A stretch of DNA of 64,000 nt from Myroides fluvii (GTDB lineage: Bacteria > Bacteroidota > Bacteroidia > Flavobacteriales > Flavobacteriaceae), in the NCBI RefSeq assembly GCF_009792295.1, contig NZ_CP039934.1, positions 392,501-456,500 of the forward strand, given 5' to 3'. Of this stretch, positions 45,056 to 54,528 are shown piece after piece; the first letter of the stretch is position 1; every line of letters begins with the position of its first letter. The position numbers were made by a program, and so were the translations under genes. A model generated the notes under the pieces. That model was not told where the DNA came from. It ran no database searches and saw nothing but the letters and a program-made list of their open reading frames with translations.

Positions 45056-45496
45056 TTAGTTTTTCACTTGGCGTTCTCCTAAGTCTTCGATTAAACGCAC
45101 CAAATACCCATCGGGGTCTTGCACTAGAAATTGTTTCTGTCCGAATTCAATATCATCGGCTCTGTACCACCGTTCTTCTACTGGAATGAACAACGGATAA
45201 TTGACTTGTTGCAGTCGATTTAGAATAAGTTCAACTGCTTCTACTTCAATTTGAAAATTGATACCTCTTCCATAGGGTTTTTCCATAAAACCTGTTTCCC
45301 AACTGCGGTCGGTTGGATCGTATTGTTCGAGCATCACTTGGGCTTCTCCTAAAGTCAAATAGGCAAAGGATTCTTCGGGGCGATCGTATAAAATGGTAAA
45401 CCCAAGATAGTCACACCAGAATTGCAAACTAGCGGTTAGATCTGATACAACTAATTCGGGAACTAAAGCTGCCCATTTTACCTTTTCGCTTTTCAT
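45056..45496 (-). CDS. VOC family protein (bleomycin-resistance/glyoxalase type)
   Basis: The 146-residue single-domain VOC protein has two beta-alpha-beta-beta-beta modules. The first is VPELVVSDLTASLQFWCDYLGF, quoted as VPELVVSDLTASLQFWC; the second includes INFQIEVEAVELILNRLQ and the end FLVQDPDGYLVRLIEDLG. The spacing and short length fit dimeric bleomycin-binding-like proteins rather than glyoxalase I. It may sequester a small molecule or act as a dioxygenase; the sequence does not say. It is monocistronic. Confidence 0.9.
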   Translation of the reverse strand: MKSEKVKWAALVPELVVSDLTASLQFWCDYLGFTILYDRPEESFAYLTLGEAQVMLEQYDPTDRSWETGFMEKPYGRGINFQIEVEAVELILNRLQQVNYPLFIPVEERWYRADDIEFGQKQFLVQDPDGYLVRLIEDLGERQVKN

Positions 45497-45776
45497 GGTT
45501 TTTGGTATAAAAGATAAAGATACAACTCGAATAGGTAATATTCTACACTAAAAGAGCAGGTTCTATTATCATTATTAGAGTTATTATCCTATTTGGTTTA
45601 AACCGGATATCTTTCTATAAAACTGAATAATAAAACTAATGTCTTTTGTTTATTAACAATAACCTATATTTTTTATGTCAGACTATTGGGTTAAAATTAA
45701 ATTAAATCAATTTTAAATAGTATTTCATATACACTAAATGAATTATTTTTAATAAAAATATTTAAACAGCGAGATA

Positions 45777-46325
45777 ATGAATGAAAGAGATATTTTAAAA
45801 AAACCTGTGCTAGCTATTGATATGGATGAAGTTCTTGCAGATTCAATGTCCTTGGTATTAGAGCACTATAATAAAGCACATCACACTACTTGGAATAAAT
45901 CGGGTCTTTTTGGAAAAACCATTTACGAGTGCTTACCTCCTTCTCACATCCCTTTTATCAAGCAACTACAAAATAGCGAAACGTTTTATCAAGAAGTCTC
46001 TGTTATACAAGGGGCACAAGAAGGTATCGCTATCCTTTCAGAAAAATATGACATCTATATTGTTTCAGCTGCGCTCGAATTCCCAAATTCTCTTCCTTCA
46101 AGATGTACCTTTATAGAGAAAAACTTTCCTGAAATCACACTAAACAAACTGATTTTTTGTGCCAATAAATCGTTGATTAAGGCCGATTACTTGCTAGATG
46201 ATATGACAGAAAATCTGCTTGCATTTGGTTCTAGCGGTTTTTTATTTACGGCTTATCACAATGCTAAAATTAACTATCCGAATCGACTAAATTCGTGGGA
46301 GGAAGTTGTTGCGAAATTCGGTTAA
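45777..46325 (+). CDS. 5'(3')-deoxyribonucleotidase, NT5C type
   Basis: The 182-residue HAD-superfamily protein has motif I DMDEVLAD (nucleophile Asp15, acid Asp17), motif II Ser97 (IYIVSAAL), a motif III Lys near NKSLIK, and motif IV Asp141/Asp142 (YLLDDMTEN). It would dephosphorylate deoxyribonucleoside monophosphates in the cytoplasm. The cap is short. The gap of 280 bp upstream (45497-45776) holds no clear promoter or gene. A terminator shared with folD follows. Confidence 0.92.
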   Translation: MNERDILKKPVLAIDMDEVLADSMSLVLEHYNKAHHTTWNKSGLFGKTIYECLPPSHIPFIKQLQNSETFYQEVSVIQGAQEGIAILSEKYDIYIVSAALEFPNSLPSRCTFIEKNFPEITLNKLIFCANKSLIKADYLLDDMTENLLAFGSSGFLFTAYHNAKINYPNRLNSWEEVVAKFG

Positions 46326-46340
46326 AAAATAAACTGTACA

Positions 46341-46369
46341 AAAAAGGCGCATCCACGATGCGCCTTTTT
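46341..46369. terminator. bidirectional terminator between nucleotidase and folD
   Basis: The stem AAAAAGGCGCAT (46341-46352) / ATGCGCCTTTTT (46358-46369) has a 5-nt loop. It serves both convergent genes. Confidence 0.9.
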
Positions 46370-46381
46370 CAGTATTATTTA

Positions 46382-47269
46382 TTATTCTCCTTTTTTCGCT
46401 CTTCTTGAACGAGCTAAAAGTGTATTTTTCAATAACATGGCAATGGTCATTGGACCAACTCCGCCTGGTACTGGAGTGATGAACGCTGCTTTTTTGCTTA
46501 CCTCATCAAAATCCACATCTCCAGCGATTACATATCCTCTTGGAGCGTTTGCATCTGGTACGCGTGTGATTCCCACGTCAACTACCGTTACTCCGTCTTT
46601 TACCATATCTGCTTTTAAGAAATAAGGTACACCTAAAGCCGAGATAATGATATCTGCTTCTCTTGTAATAGCGGCGATATCTTTGGTACGACTGTGTGTT
46701 AAAGTTACTGTTGCATCTCCAGGGTATCCTTTTCTGCTCAATAGGATACTCATTGGACGTCCTACAATATGTGAACGACCGATTACCACTACGTTTTTAC
46801 CTGCGGTTTCCACTTTGTAACGCTCAAGTAATTCCATAATTCCGTAAGGTGTAGCGGGTAAAAATGTTTCCATTTCTAAGGCCATTTTACCAAAGTTGGT
46901 GGGGTGAAATCCATCGACATCTTTATCTGCATCTACAGCCATTAAGATTTTTTGTTCGTCAATGTGTTTCGGTAATGGCAATTGAACGATATACCCATCA
47001 ATCGCAGGATCAGCGTTCAATTCTTTGATTTTTGCCAATAATTCAGCTTCTGTTGTTTCTTCAGGTAAAGCAACCAAAGTAGATTCAAATCCAATTTGCT
47101 CACATGATTTTACCTTACTTCCTACGTAAGTTAAACTTGCTCCGTTGCTTCCCACAAGCACTGCTGCTAAATGAGGTACTTTTTCACCGCGAGCTTTCAT
47201 TTGTTGAACCTCCACAGCGATTTCATTCTTGATATCTTCCGATACCTTTTTTCCGTCTAGTAGTTGCAT
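46382..47269 (-). CDS. folD: bifunctional methylenetetrahydrofolate dehydrogenase/cyclohydrolase
   Basis: It interconverts 5,10-methylene-, methenyl- and 10-formyl-tetrahydrofolate, supplying formyl groups. The 295 residues include Tyr48/Lys52 ([11 protein letters not shown]), PLPKHI, the [12 protein letters not shown] signature, NADP loop [11 protein letters not shown] and the end [18 protein letters not shown]. It is complete. It is separated from ffh upstream by a terminator. Confidence 0.97.
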   Translation of the reverse strand: MQLLDGKKVSEDIKNEIAVEVQQMKARGEKVPHLAAVLVGSNGASLTYVGSKVKSCEQIGFESTLVALPEETTEAELLAKIKELNADPAIDGYIVQLPLPKHIDEQKILMAVDADKDVDGFHPTNFGKMALEMETFLPATPYGIMELLERYKVETAGKNVVVIGRSHIVGRPMSILLSRKGYPGDATVTLTHSRTKDIAAITREADIIISALGVPYFLKADMVKDGVTVVDVGITRVPDANAPRGYVIAGDVDFDEVSKKAAFITPVPGGVGPMTIAMLLKNTLLARSRRAKKGE

Positions 47270-47306
47270 TAAATCGTACTAATTAGTGTGTTGTTGTATG
47301 TAAAAT

Positions 47307-47347
47307 AAAGAAGGTTTAAACTTCGCGTTGAACCTTAAACCTTCTTT
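47307..47347 (-). terminator. terminator of ffh
   Basis: The 13-bp stem AAAGAAGGTTTAA (47307-47319) / TTAAACCTTCTTT (47335-47347) has a 15-nt loop. It lies 8 nt past the ffh stop; the U-tract is modest. Confidence 0.75.
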
Positions 47348-47354
47348 TGTATTT

Positions 47355-48692
47355 TTATTGCATTCCTTTCATTTGTCCCATCATGCGCATCAAATTCTTT
47401 CCTTTCGCTCCTTGCATCATCTTCATCATTTTACTCATTTGATCGAACTGTTTCAACAATTGATTTACCTGTTGAATATCCGTTCCAGATCCTTTGGCAA
47501 TTCGCTGTTTTCGTTTTGCGTCTAAGACTGAAGGTGTAGCTCTTTCTTTGGGTGTCATCGAGTGGATAATCGCTTCGATGTGCTTGAAGGCGTCATCTTC
47601 GATTTCTACGTCTTTCAACGCTTTTCCAACTCCTGGTAACATGCCTACTAAGTCTTTCATGCTACCCATTTTTTTCACTTGTTGAATTTGCGACAAGAAA
47701 TCGTCAAATCCGAACTCGTTTTTCGCAATTTTCTTTTGGATTTTACGCGCTTCTTCTTCGTCGTATTGTGCTTGTGCACGCTCAACTAAGGAAATAACGT
47801 CTCCCATCCCTAAGATACGATCCGCCATACGATCCGGGTAGAAAATGTCTATTGCATCCATTTTCTCTCCTGTACCAATAAATTTAATTGGTTTGTTTAC
47901 GACTGATTTAATTGAAATGGCAGCTCCACCTCGTGTATCCCCGTCTAATTTCGTTAGGATTACCCCGTCAAAATTCAAACGATCGTTAAATGCTTTTGCT
48001 GTATTTACGGCATCTTGTCCCGTCATGGAATCCACAACGAATAAGGTTTCGTGTGGTGTAATTGCTTTGTGAATATTGGCAATTTCAGTCATCATCTCCT
48101 CGTCCACAGCCAAACGACCTGCCGTATCGACGATAACTACGTTGAATCCATTTGCTTTTGCATGCTTGATTGCATTTTCAGCAATTTGAACCGGATTATT
48201 ATTTCCTTCTTCAGAATATACCTCAACACCCAATTGTTCTCCAACAACGTGTAACTGATTAATAGCCGCAGGACGGTATACGTCACACGCTACTAATAAA
48301 GGTTTTTTATTCTTTTTTGTTTGTAAGAAGTTGGCCAATTTACCAGAAAAGGTGGTTTTACCCGATCCTTGTAAACCAGACATTAAAATTACAGAAGGAG
48401 TTCCAGATAAGTTGATTCCAGCAGCTTCTCCTCCCATTAATTCTGTAAGTTCGTCTTTTACGATCTTAATCATTAATTGGCCGGGTTGAAGCGTAGTCAA
48501 TACATCTTGTCCTAGGGCTTTATCTTTTACTTTACTCGTAAAATCCTTGGCAATCTTAAAGTTAACGTCGGCATCCAAAAGGGCTCTACGCACCTCTTTT
48601 AAGGTATCTGCAACGTTTACCTCAGTAATTTTACCATGTCCCTTAAGAATATGAAAGGCTTTATCTAATTTATCGCTTAAATTATCAAACAT
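47355..48692 (-). CDS. ffh: signal recognition particle protein Ffh
   Basis: This GTPase binds signal peptides and 4.5S RNA and delivers nascent chains to FtsY. The 445 residues comprise the N domain (about 1-85), the G domain with G1 GLQGSGKTTFSGKL, G3 DTAGRLAVDEEMM, G4 TKLDGDTRGGAA and G5 GTGEKMDAI, and a methionine-rich M domain (about 300-445; SKMMKMMQGAKGKNLMRMM, RQR-like RIAKGSG). It has its own TTG-N20-TATCTTTG promoter. Confidence 0.97.
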   Translation of the reverse strand: MFDNLSDKLDKAFHILKGHGKITEVNVADTLKEVRRALLDADVNFKIAKDFTSKVKDKALGQDVLTTLQPGQLMIKIVKDELTELMGGEAAGINLSGTPSVILMSGLQGSGKTTFSGKLANFLQTKKNKKPLLVACDVYRPAAINQLHVVGEQLGVEVYSEEGNNNPVQIAENAIKHAKANGFNVVIVDTAGRLAVDEEMMTEIANIHKAITPHETLFVVDSMTGQDAVNTAKAFNDRLNFDGVILTKLDGDTRGGAAISIKSVVNKPIKFIGTGEKMDAIDIFYPDRMADRILGMGDVISLVERAQAQYDEEEARKIQKKIAKNEFGFDDFLSQIQQVKKMGSMKDLVGMLPGVGKALKDVEIEDDAFKHIEAIIHSMTPKERATPSVLDAKRKQRIAKGSGTDIQQVNQLLKQFDQMSKMMKMMQGAKGKNLMRMMGQMKGMQ

Positions 48693-48720
48693 ATCGGTAT
48701 TATTTAATACTTTGAAGCGC

Positions 48721-48751
48721 CAAAGATACTACTTAACTCCTTAAGTCACAA
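48721..48751 (-). promoter_or_regulatory. ffh promoter
   Basis: The -33 TTG (48749-48751), a 20-nt spacer and -7 TATCTTTG (48721-48728) on the minus strand lie 28 nt before the ATG. Confidence 0.75.
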
Positions 48752-48860
48752 AAAGCAAAAGCAGGAAAAATAGTCTTTTTTAAAAATAATCTTGTAAGTG
48801 TGAATTTTACTGTGTTTTTTTTAAAGCTTCCCTTTCTTTTCTCTTCGTATTATCGGTTAG

Positions 48861-49433
48861 TTAGGCCAATTCAAACTCTACAAGGGTTTGTCGATTTCCG
48901 TTTGAATCGATAACATCCATCCCAAAAAAATCAAATCCATTGCGCTTTAACTCATTCTCCGTAATAATTTCGCCAGATAGCAATTCGATTTCATTTTCTT
49001 CATTTAAGAATTCTTCCATTTCATCGTCATAATCGATATTGTGATACGCATAAACGAGGACTTCAAATACATTTTCTCCATTTAAAATTAATTCTTGTAC
49101 TTTCCCTTCTCTTGCTTGAAGTACTTCTTCCTCGTATTCATCGCAAAACATTGCATTATAGCCGTGTTTGGCATAATCAAAGAGCAAGATGCGCTCTTGC
49201 GTTTCTACATCTTCTGCATAGACAACAACGGGAAAATCATCCTGGTCAACCAAGAGATTAATATCCGCGGCATATTCGCCACAGTAATAAATTTTAAACC
49301 GTCTTCCTTGAGTAGAAGATTGAATTTGTCCGCGCCATTCAATAGCGATCATCTCTTGAAAATACCTTGATGTATCATAAGTTATAAAAGAAGACAAATA
49401 CGTTGGTGCTTGATAGGTGGATGGATTTTTCAT
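48861..49433 (-). CDS. hypothetical acidic protein
   Basis: Not recognised. The 190-residue, cytoplasmic, very acidic protein has runs of Glu/Asp (YHNIDYDDEMEEFLNEENEI), two cysteines (YYCGEY, MFCDEY) and a predicted alpha/beta structure. The C-terminus VEFELA is strand-like. It has no signal peptide or catalytic motif. It is divergent from the sigma factor gene (164 bp gap) and has no operon partner; ffh lies 168 bp downstream in the same direction. Confidence 0.75.
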   Translation of the reverse strand: MKNPSTYQAPTYLSSFITYDTSRYFQEMIAIEWRGQIQSSTQGRRFKIYYCGEYAADINLLVDQDDFPVVVYAEDVETQERILLFDYAKHGYNAMFCDEYEEEVLQAREGKVQELILNGENVFEVLVYAYHNIDYDDEMEEFLNEENEIELLSGEIITENELKRNGFDFFGMDVIDSNGNRQTLVEFELA

Positions 49434-49597
49434 GTACTTGTATTTAAAGCGACAAGGTAACTCGTTTTTTTTTGCTGTTTTACTTACTTCTCTATTTTTT
49501 CGTCCTTATTTCCTTCATTTATATAACGGTGCTTTAATATTGGCTTAATATTAGAATAGGCTACAAACCTTACTTTAGCCTAAAATAATTGATTCGT

Positions 49598-50173
49598 ATG
49601 AATACAGCAAAAGACAAATGGATTAACACCCATTACAATTTACATTGGGACGTTTTATACCAATATTCGTATAATATACTAAGAGATCAGACCTTGGCTT
49701 CGGATGTGGTTCAAGATGTTTTTATTTCCATTTGGGACAACTTTGATAGCTTAACTATTGACAATAGCAAGGCGTACTTAATCACAGCGGTAAAAAACAA
49801 AAGCCTCTATTACCTCAAGAAAGTTCCATTCAATACTATACAACTCGAATCGGTTTATCACGTATTGACAGAACACGAATTACTAACGAATGAGGAAGAA
49901 AGTTTATTCAAAGAGCAATTGTTGCAATTGATTTACAATAAAGCTCAAGAAGTATTGCCTACACGATGTTTAGAGATTTTCAACCTTCGCTTCTACAGTC
50001 ATCAGAATTACAAGGAAATCGCCTCTAAACTATCCATTTCAGAAAGCACGGTTGAGAATCAAATATCCAAGGCATTGAAAACCTTAAAATCAACCTTGCC
50101 TTATACCTTAGATTTTTATTTCTTACTACTCTACCTCTTCCCTACTTCTGATTATTACCAAATTGTAATGTAA
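49598..50173 (+). CDS. ECF RNA polymerase sigma factor (FecI-like)
   Basis: The 191-residue sigma-70 family protein has region 2 (about 20-85; LYQYSYNILRDQTLASDVVQ, VFISIWDNFDSL) and region 4 (about 120-175; EIFNLRFYSHQNYKEIASK and SISESTVENQISKALKTLK). It lacks regions 1 and 3, hence ECF. I use the ATG at 49598; a TTG lies 9 nt upstream. It heads the FecR-SusC-SusD locus and should direct its transcription when released by the anti-sigma. A partial promoter (TACTTTAG) precedes it. The C-terminal tail is hydrophobic (FYFLLLYLFPTS), unusual for a cytoplasmic sigma. Confidence 0.93.
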   Translation: MNTAKDKWINTHYNLHWDVLYQYSYNILRDQTLASDVVQDVFISIWDNFDSLTIDNSKAYLITAVKNKSLYYLKKVPFNTIQLESVYHVLTEHELLTNEEESLFKEQLLQLIYNKAQEVLPTRCLEIFNLRFYSHQNYKEIASKLSISESTVENQISKALKTLKSTLPYTLDFYFLLLYLFPTSDYYQIVM

Positions 50174-50252
50174 ATTAAGAAATCGTTACCCTTGTTTTTT
50201 AACATAGGGGCATGCTCCTGTTTTGTGCTCTTTCCTATATAAGACCAAAACA

Positions 50253-51176
50253 ATGGAGAAAAAGTTCAAAACTATTTTAGAACAATACCTACAGGATTCA
50301 GCCTCTACTCAGGAAAAAGAGGCCGTCGAATCTTTTGCACAAAAAATGAATGAGGAAGGTATTCCACTAGTGGAAGTCCAGCAAAACACCTCTCTAAAAA
50401 ACAACGTTTATCGCTCTATTCTCGCCCATACTTCAGCAAAGAAAAGACGAAAAAAAAAGAAACAAAACACCTTGATCCTAGGTAGTTTATTCTTTTTCAT
50501 TGCACTCGGCACCTTAGGGTACTATACGTTAACTGACTCTTCTCAAACCTATACCTCAACAGGTGATCGCCAAATCATCACCCTAGCAGATCAATCTCAA
50601 GTTACGTTATTTCCCGGTAGTGAATTAATCGTTTCTAAGGCGTATAACCAAACGGATCGTCAAGTTCAGCTGAAGGGAAAGGCTTTTTTTGCTATCAGCA
50701 AAAACAAACAACTTGCTTTTACGGTTCTCACTGCTGATTTGGAAACGTCTGTTTTGGGTACTTCTTTTCTTGTTGAGGAAGATTTAACTAGGACCTCCAT
50801 TGCCGTGCACACTGGAAAAGTAAAAGTGCAAACGAAAGCGCATACAGACTATGTTATTCTTCAACCCCAAGAATCGGCGCGTTTTGAAAATCACAAGCTT
50901 CAAAAATACAATGCGCAGCAGGATCGAATGTCTTCTTGGAATTCCTCGCTAAACATGTTGAATGCTTCTTTTGCGCATTGGAAAGCCAGTATTGAAGGCG
51001 AATTTGACATCCTTATCCAATCTGAAAGCAAAGCGATACAACGCATCAAAATAACAGGAGATTACCGCAATAGTAATTTACAAGATATCCTCGATAGCTT
51101 TTGCTTTATCAACAATTTACGCTATAGCCAACAAAACAATTTAATAACTATAAACGAAGCAAACACACATGATTAA
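50253..51176 (+). CDS. FecR-family anti-sigma factor
   Basis: The 307-residue single-pass inner-membrane protein has a cytoplasmic N-terminal sigma-binding part (about 1-72), a membrane helix about 75-95 (LILGSLFFFIALGTLGYYTL), and a periplasmic FecR domain (about 105-200; TGDRQIITLADQSQVTLFPG and VLGTSFLVEED). A C-terminal domain like DUF4974 (about 225-305; ITGDYRNSNLQDILDSFCFI) follows. It senses the SusC-type receptor through its STN domain. I take the ATG at 50253; the frame opens at TTG 30 nt earlier. It overlaps the receptor start by 8 nt. Confidence 0.93.
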   Translation: MEKKFKTILEQYLQDSASTQEKEAVESFAQKMNEEGIPLVEVQQNTSLKNNVYRSILAHTSAKKRRKKKKQNTLILGSLFFFIALGTLGYYTLTDSSQTYTSTGDRQIITLADQSQVTLFPGSELIVSKAYNQTDRQVQLKGKAFFAISKNKQLAFTVLTADLETSVLGTSFLVEEDLTRTSIAVHTGKVKVQTKAHTDYVILQPQESARFENHKLQKYNAQQDRMSSWNSSLNMLNASFAHWKASIEGEFDILIQSESKAIQRIKITGDYRNSNLQDILDSFCFINNLRYSQQNNLITINEANTHD

Positions 51177-54100
51177 CAACACTAAACTGCGTATGCGAAT
51201 ACGCCTGTACATCGCTTGTTGTATTCTTCTAGGTTCTCAATACAACTATGCCTTCAGTCAAGATCACCTGCATAGTGCAACAACGATGAATATTGTATTG
51301 GCCGCTAAGAAAACGAATGTAGGCCATGTTTTTAAAGCCATTGAAGAGCAAACTTCCTATAAAGTTGTTTTTTCTTCTGAGATGGTCGATACCAATACTG
51401 TTATCTCCTTTTCAAACACCACGGCTGAACTCAAAAATGTATTGGATGTCATTGCTAAGGAAACCACAACGGCTTATCGCATCAACAACAATTTAATTTC
51501 CTTCAAACGCGAAGCTCAACGCTCGCAAATCACAGCACAAGCGGCACAAACGATTACGGGAAAAGTAGTGGATTCAAATGGAGAAGCGTTACCTGGCGCT
51601 ATTATTCAAGTGCAAGGTGGAACAGCGAGTACATTAAGTGATGTTGATGGAAACTTTAGCATCAAAGCGATAATTGGAAAAGATAATTTACACGTCTCTT
51701 TTGTTGGTTATACACCACAAGTCCTAGTGGCTAAAAACAAGATGACAATCCAGTTAGGTGAAAGTACCAATGATTTGGATGAAATCATTATTGTGGGATA
51801 TGGTACCCAACAAAAACGATTGGTCACGACCGCCATTGACAAAATGAGTGTCACCAATGAGAATATGCGCACGGTGGCGTCTCCCGTTGAATTACTACAA
51901 GGAAAAATGGCGGGAGTTAGTGTCAATACGAGTTCAGGGAACTTAGGAACGGGAGAACGCGTTTCCATTCGTGGAATTTCATCTATTAGTGCAAGCAACG
52001 AGCCTTTGTATGTTGTTGACGGTATTCCGTTGTACAATCCATCAGCTGAATTGTTTAATATGGGGGAAGGAATGAGTTCGTTGAATACCATCAACATGAA
52101 AGACATCGAATCAATTGAAGTGTTGAAAGACGCTGCTGCTGCCGCTATCTATGGTTCACGTGCCAACAATGGAGTGATTATCATTACCACAAAATCAGGT
52201 AAGAAGAACAGCAGTAACGTTCGTTTTAATATTAATACGGGAATTTCTGAATTTGCCAATAAAAACAAACTCAAAATTACTAATTCAGACAAATACATCG
52301 CGCAATACAACGAAGGGGTATCCAACTACAACAAGCAATATAACTTACAAGTTGGCGACAAAGATTACAAAAGTCCGATTAGCAATCCTTTTGGCAATTT
52401 ACCCGACACCAATTGGTTGGATTTAATCACCCAAAGAGGAACATTTACAGATGTTGACCTCTCTTTTTCAGGAGGTTCTGAAAAGACAACCTATTACCTT
52501 GGTGCTTCTTACTTACAACAAGATGGGGTAATCAAAACCAACAGCATGAAGCGGTATAACTTAAATACAAAGTTGCAAACGGAAGTTACGCCTTGGTTAA
52601 CCATTGGTACGAATAACAACTTATCTTATGTTCGCAACAATCAAGTACCGGGTCCGAATTTGGGAACTACAATTATTGCGAGAGCCATTGAACAACGTCC
52701 TTTTGATCGTCCTTACAAACCCAATGGCGATTACTACATAGGTGGTACAGAAGAATTACTTCGACACAATCCTATTCAAATCCTCAACGAGCAAAAAACC
52801 TATTTGGATCTGTTTCGCTACATTGGAAATATCTATGCGGATATTCAAATTCTTCCCAACCTTACGTTTCGCAATAGTATCAATACCGATTTCAACTATA
52901 CGTATGATTATTTGTACTACAACGAGAAGCATCCTTATGGTACTGGGGTGGGGCGTTTAGTAGATTCTAAACGAACCATTTTAAATCTAGAAACGGAAAA
53001 TGTTTTAACCTACAACCAGCATTTTAATGATTTTGGTTTAACGGCTATGGCTGGGCATACCTTCCAAAAAGTAACCAACAATACAACAGGAATTGACGGA
53101 CGTGGTTTCCCTTCTCCTTCTTTTGATGTGATCAATGTGGCCTCTGAAATTACAGGCGCAACGGGTTATGTCACGGAATATGCGATGGAGTCGTATTTTT
53201 CTAGGGTTACCTTAGACTATAAAAGCAAATATATTTTGAATGCCTCTATTCGAACGGATGGTTCTTCCAAATTTGCTCCTGATACCCGTTGGGGCTGGTT
53301 TCCTTCTGTATCCTTAGGATGGAACATCGACCAGGAGGATTTTATGCAAGAAATGGGAATTGATGCAAAATTAAGATTGAGTTATGGTAGTACTGGAAAT
53401 CAAGAGGGAATCAACAACTACGGTTATTTATCATTGCTTTCTGGAGGAAATGATTATGGTTTAGAAAGTGGAATTTCAGTTTCTAGTTTTGGAAATAACA
53501 CCTTGACTTGGGAAAAGGCCAACCAGACAAACTTTGGTATGGATCTAGCCTTTTTCAATAGACAATTGACCTTTAGCATGGATATGTATAAGAAGAAAAC
53601 CAACAACTTACTGTATTCTATGCCTATACACGCAACTTCAGGGATGTCGAGTATCTTGACCAATATTGGTTCTATGGAAAACAAAGGAATTGAAATAGCG
53701 GTAGGAACCGATTTAACGTTCAACGATTTTCAATGGCAATCCAATTTCAATATTGCTACGAATAAAAACAAAATCACACAACTAATTGACAACAAAGGAG
53801 AGCCTTTATCCATAGGTGGCAATCGCGCCTTACAAGTAGGAAAGGATATTGGTGCTTTCTATCTATTTGTTCAAGAGGGCATTTACCAATACGATGGCGA
53901 AGTACCACAAGAACAATATGAACGCGGTGTTCGTGCTGGGGATGTAAAATGGAGAGATAGAGATGGAAATAACATCATCAACGACAACGACAGAGAGGTT
54001 ATCGGCAGTTCTAATCCAGATTTTTTTGGAGGATGGAACAACAGCTTTAGATACAAGAATTTCCAATTCGATATCCTGACGACTTTTTCTTATGGCAATG

Positions 54101-54516
54101 ATGTTTATGCTGGATGGAAGCCGGGAGTTTTAGGAAAACTAGGAGATCGCTTCCCTATTTTAGATGAATACTATGACAATCGTTGGACAGGTCCTGGTTC
54201 TACCGATCGCTATCCGAGAGCTTTGATGGGCGATACCAATAACAACAGAAATTCCGATCGTTGGCTAGAAGATGGTTCCTACTTCAAAATTCAATCTGCC
54301 ACGTTGAGCTACCACTTTGACCAAAAGGTATTGGATCGCCTAAAAATCAAAGGACTTCGCGTTTACGTTCAAGGAACAAACTTGCTACTACTAACAAAAT
54401 ATTCGGGCTGGGATCCTAGCGTAAGTCCGAGTTTAGACGCTCGTTTCTATGGAAATGATGCCTTAGGAGTTCCTCCTACACGCAACTTTTCTATTGGTTT
54501 AAATGTCAACTTTTAA
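51169..54516 (+). CDS. SusC/RagA-type TonB-linked receptor with STN domain
   Basis: The 1115-residue outer-membrane transporter has a signal peptide (about 1-31, ending YAFSQ) and an STN domain (about 45-105; VGHVFKAIEEQTSYKVVFSS) that contacts FecR. A carboxypeptidase-regulatory-like domain (about 122-200; ITGKVVDSNGEALPGAIIQV) follows, then a plug with the SusC block VSIRGISSISASNEPLYVVDG and DIESIEVLKDAAAAAIYGSRANNG (quoted as DIESIEVLKDAAAAAIYGSR), and a barrel ending NFSIGLNVNF. It pairs with SusD to import glycan fragments. The STN domain shows that it also signals to the sigma/anti-sigma pair upstream. Confidence 0.95.
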   Translation: MINNTKLRMRIRLYIACCILLGSQYNYAFSQDHLHSATTMNIVLAAKKTNVGHVFKAIEEQTSYKVVFSSEMVDTNTVISFSNTTAELKNVLDVIAKETTTAYRINNNLISFKREAQRSQITAQAAQTITGKVVDSNGEALPGAIIQVQGGTASTLSDVDGNFSIKAIIGKDNLHVSFVGYTPQVLVAKNKMTIQLGESTNDLDEIIIVGYGTQQKRLVTTAIDKMSVTNENMRTVASPVELLQGKMAGVSVNTSSGNLGTGERVSIRGISSISASNEPLYVVDGIPLYNPSAELFNMGEGMSSLNTINMKDIESIEVLKDAAAAAIYGSRANNGVIIITTKSGKKNSSNVRFNINTGISEFANKNKLKITNSDKYIAQYNEGVSNYNKQYNLQVGDKDYKSPISNPFGNLPDTNWLDLITQRGTFTDVDLSFSGGSEKTTYYLGASYLQQDGVIKTNSMKRYNLNTKLQTEVTPWLTIGTNNNLSYVRNNQVPGPNLGTTIIARAIEQRPFDRPYKPNGDYYIGGTEELLRHNPIQILNEQKTYLDLFRYIGNIYADIQILPNLTFRNSINTDFNYTYDYLYYNEKHPYGTGVGRLVDSKRTILNLETENVLTYNQHFNDFGLTAMAGHTFQKVTNNTTGIDGRGFPSPSFDVINVASEITGATGYVTEYAMESYFSRVTLDYKSKYILNASIRTDGSSKFAPDTRWGWFPSVSLGWNIDQEDFMQEMGIDAKLRLSYGSTGNQEGINNYGYLSLLSGGNDYGLESGISVSSFGNNTLTWEKANQTNFGMDLAFFNRQLTFSMDMYKKKTNNLLYSMPIHATSGMSSILTNIGSMENKGIEIAVGTDLTFNDFQWQSNFNIATNKNKITQLIDNKGEPLSIGGNRALQVGKDIGAFYLFVQEGIYQYDGEVPQEQYERGVRAGDVKWRDRDGNNIINDNDREVIGSSNPDFFGGWNNSFRYKNFQFDILTTFSYGNDVYAGWKPGVLGKLGDRFPILDEYYDNRWTGPGSTDRYPRALMGDTNNNRNSDRWLEDGSYFKIQSATLSYHFDQKVLDRLKIKGLRVYVQGTNLLLLTKYSGWDPSVSPSLDARFYGNDALGVPPTRNFSIGLNVNF

Positions 54517-54528
54517 TCGAACAACAAC

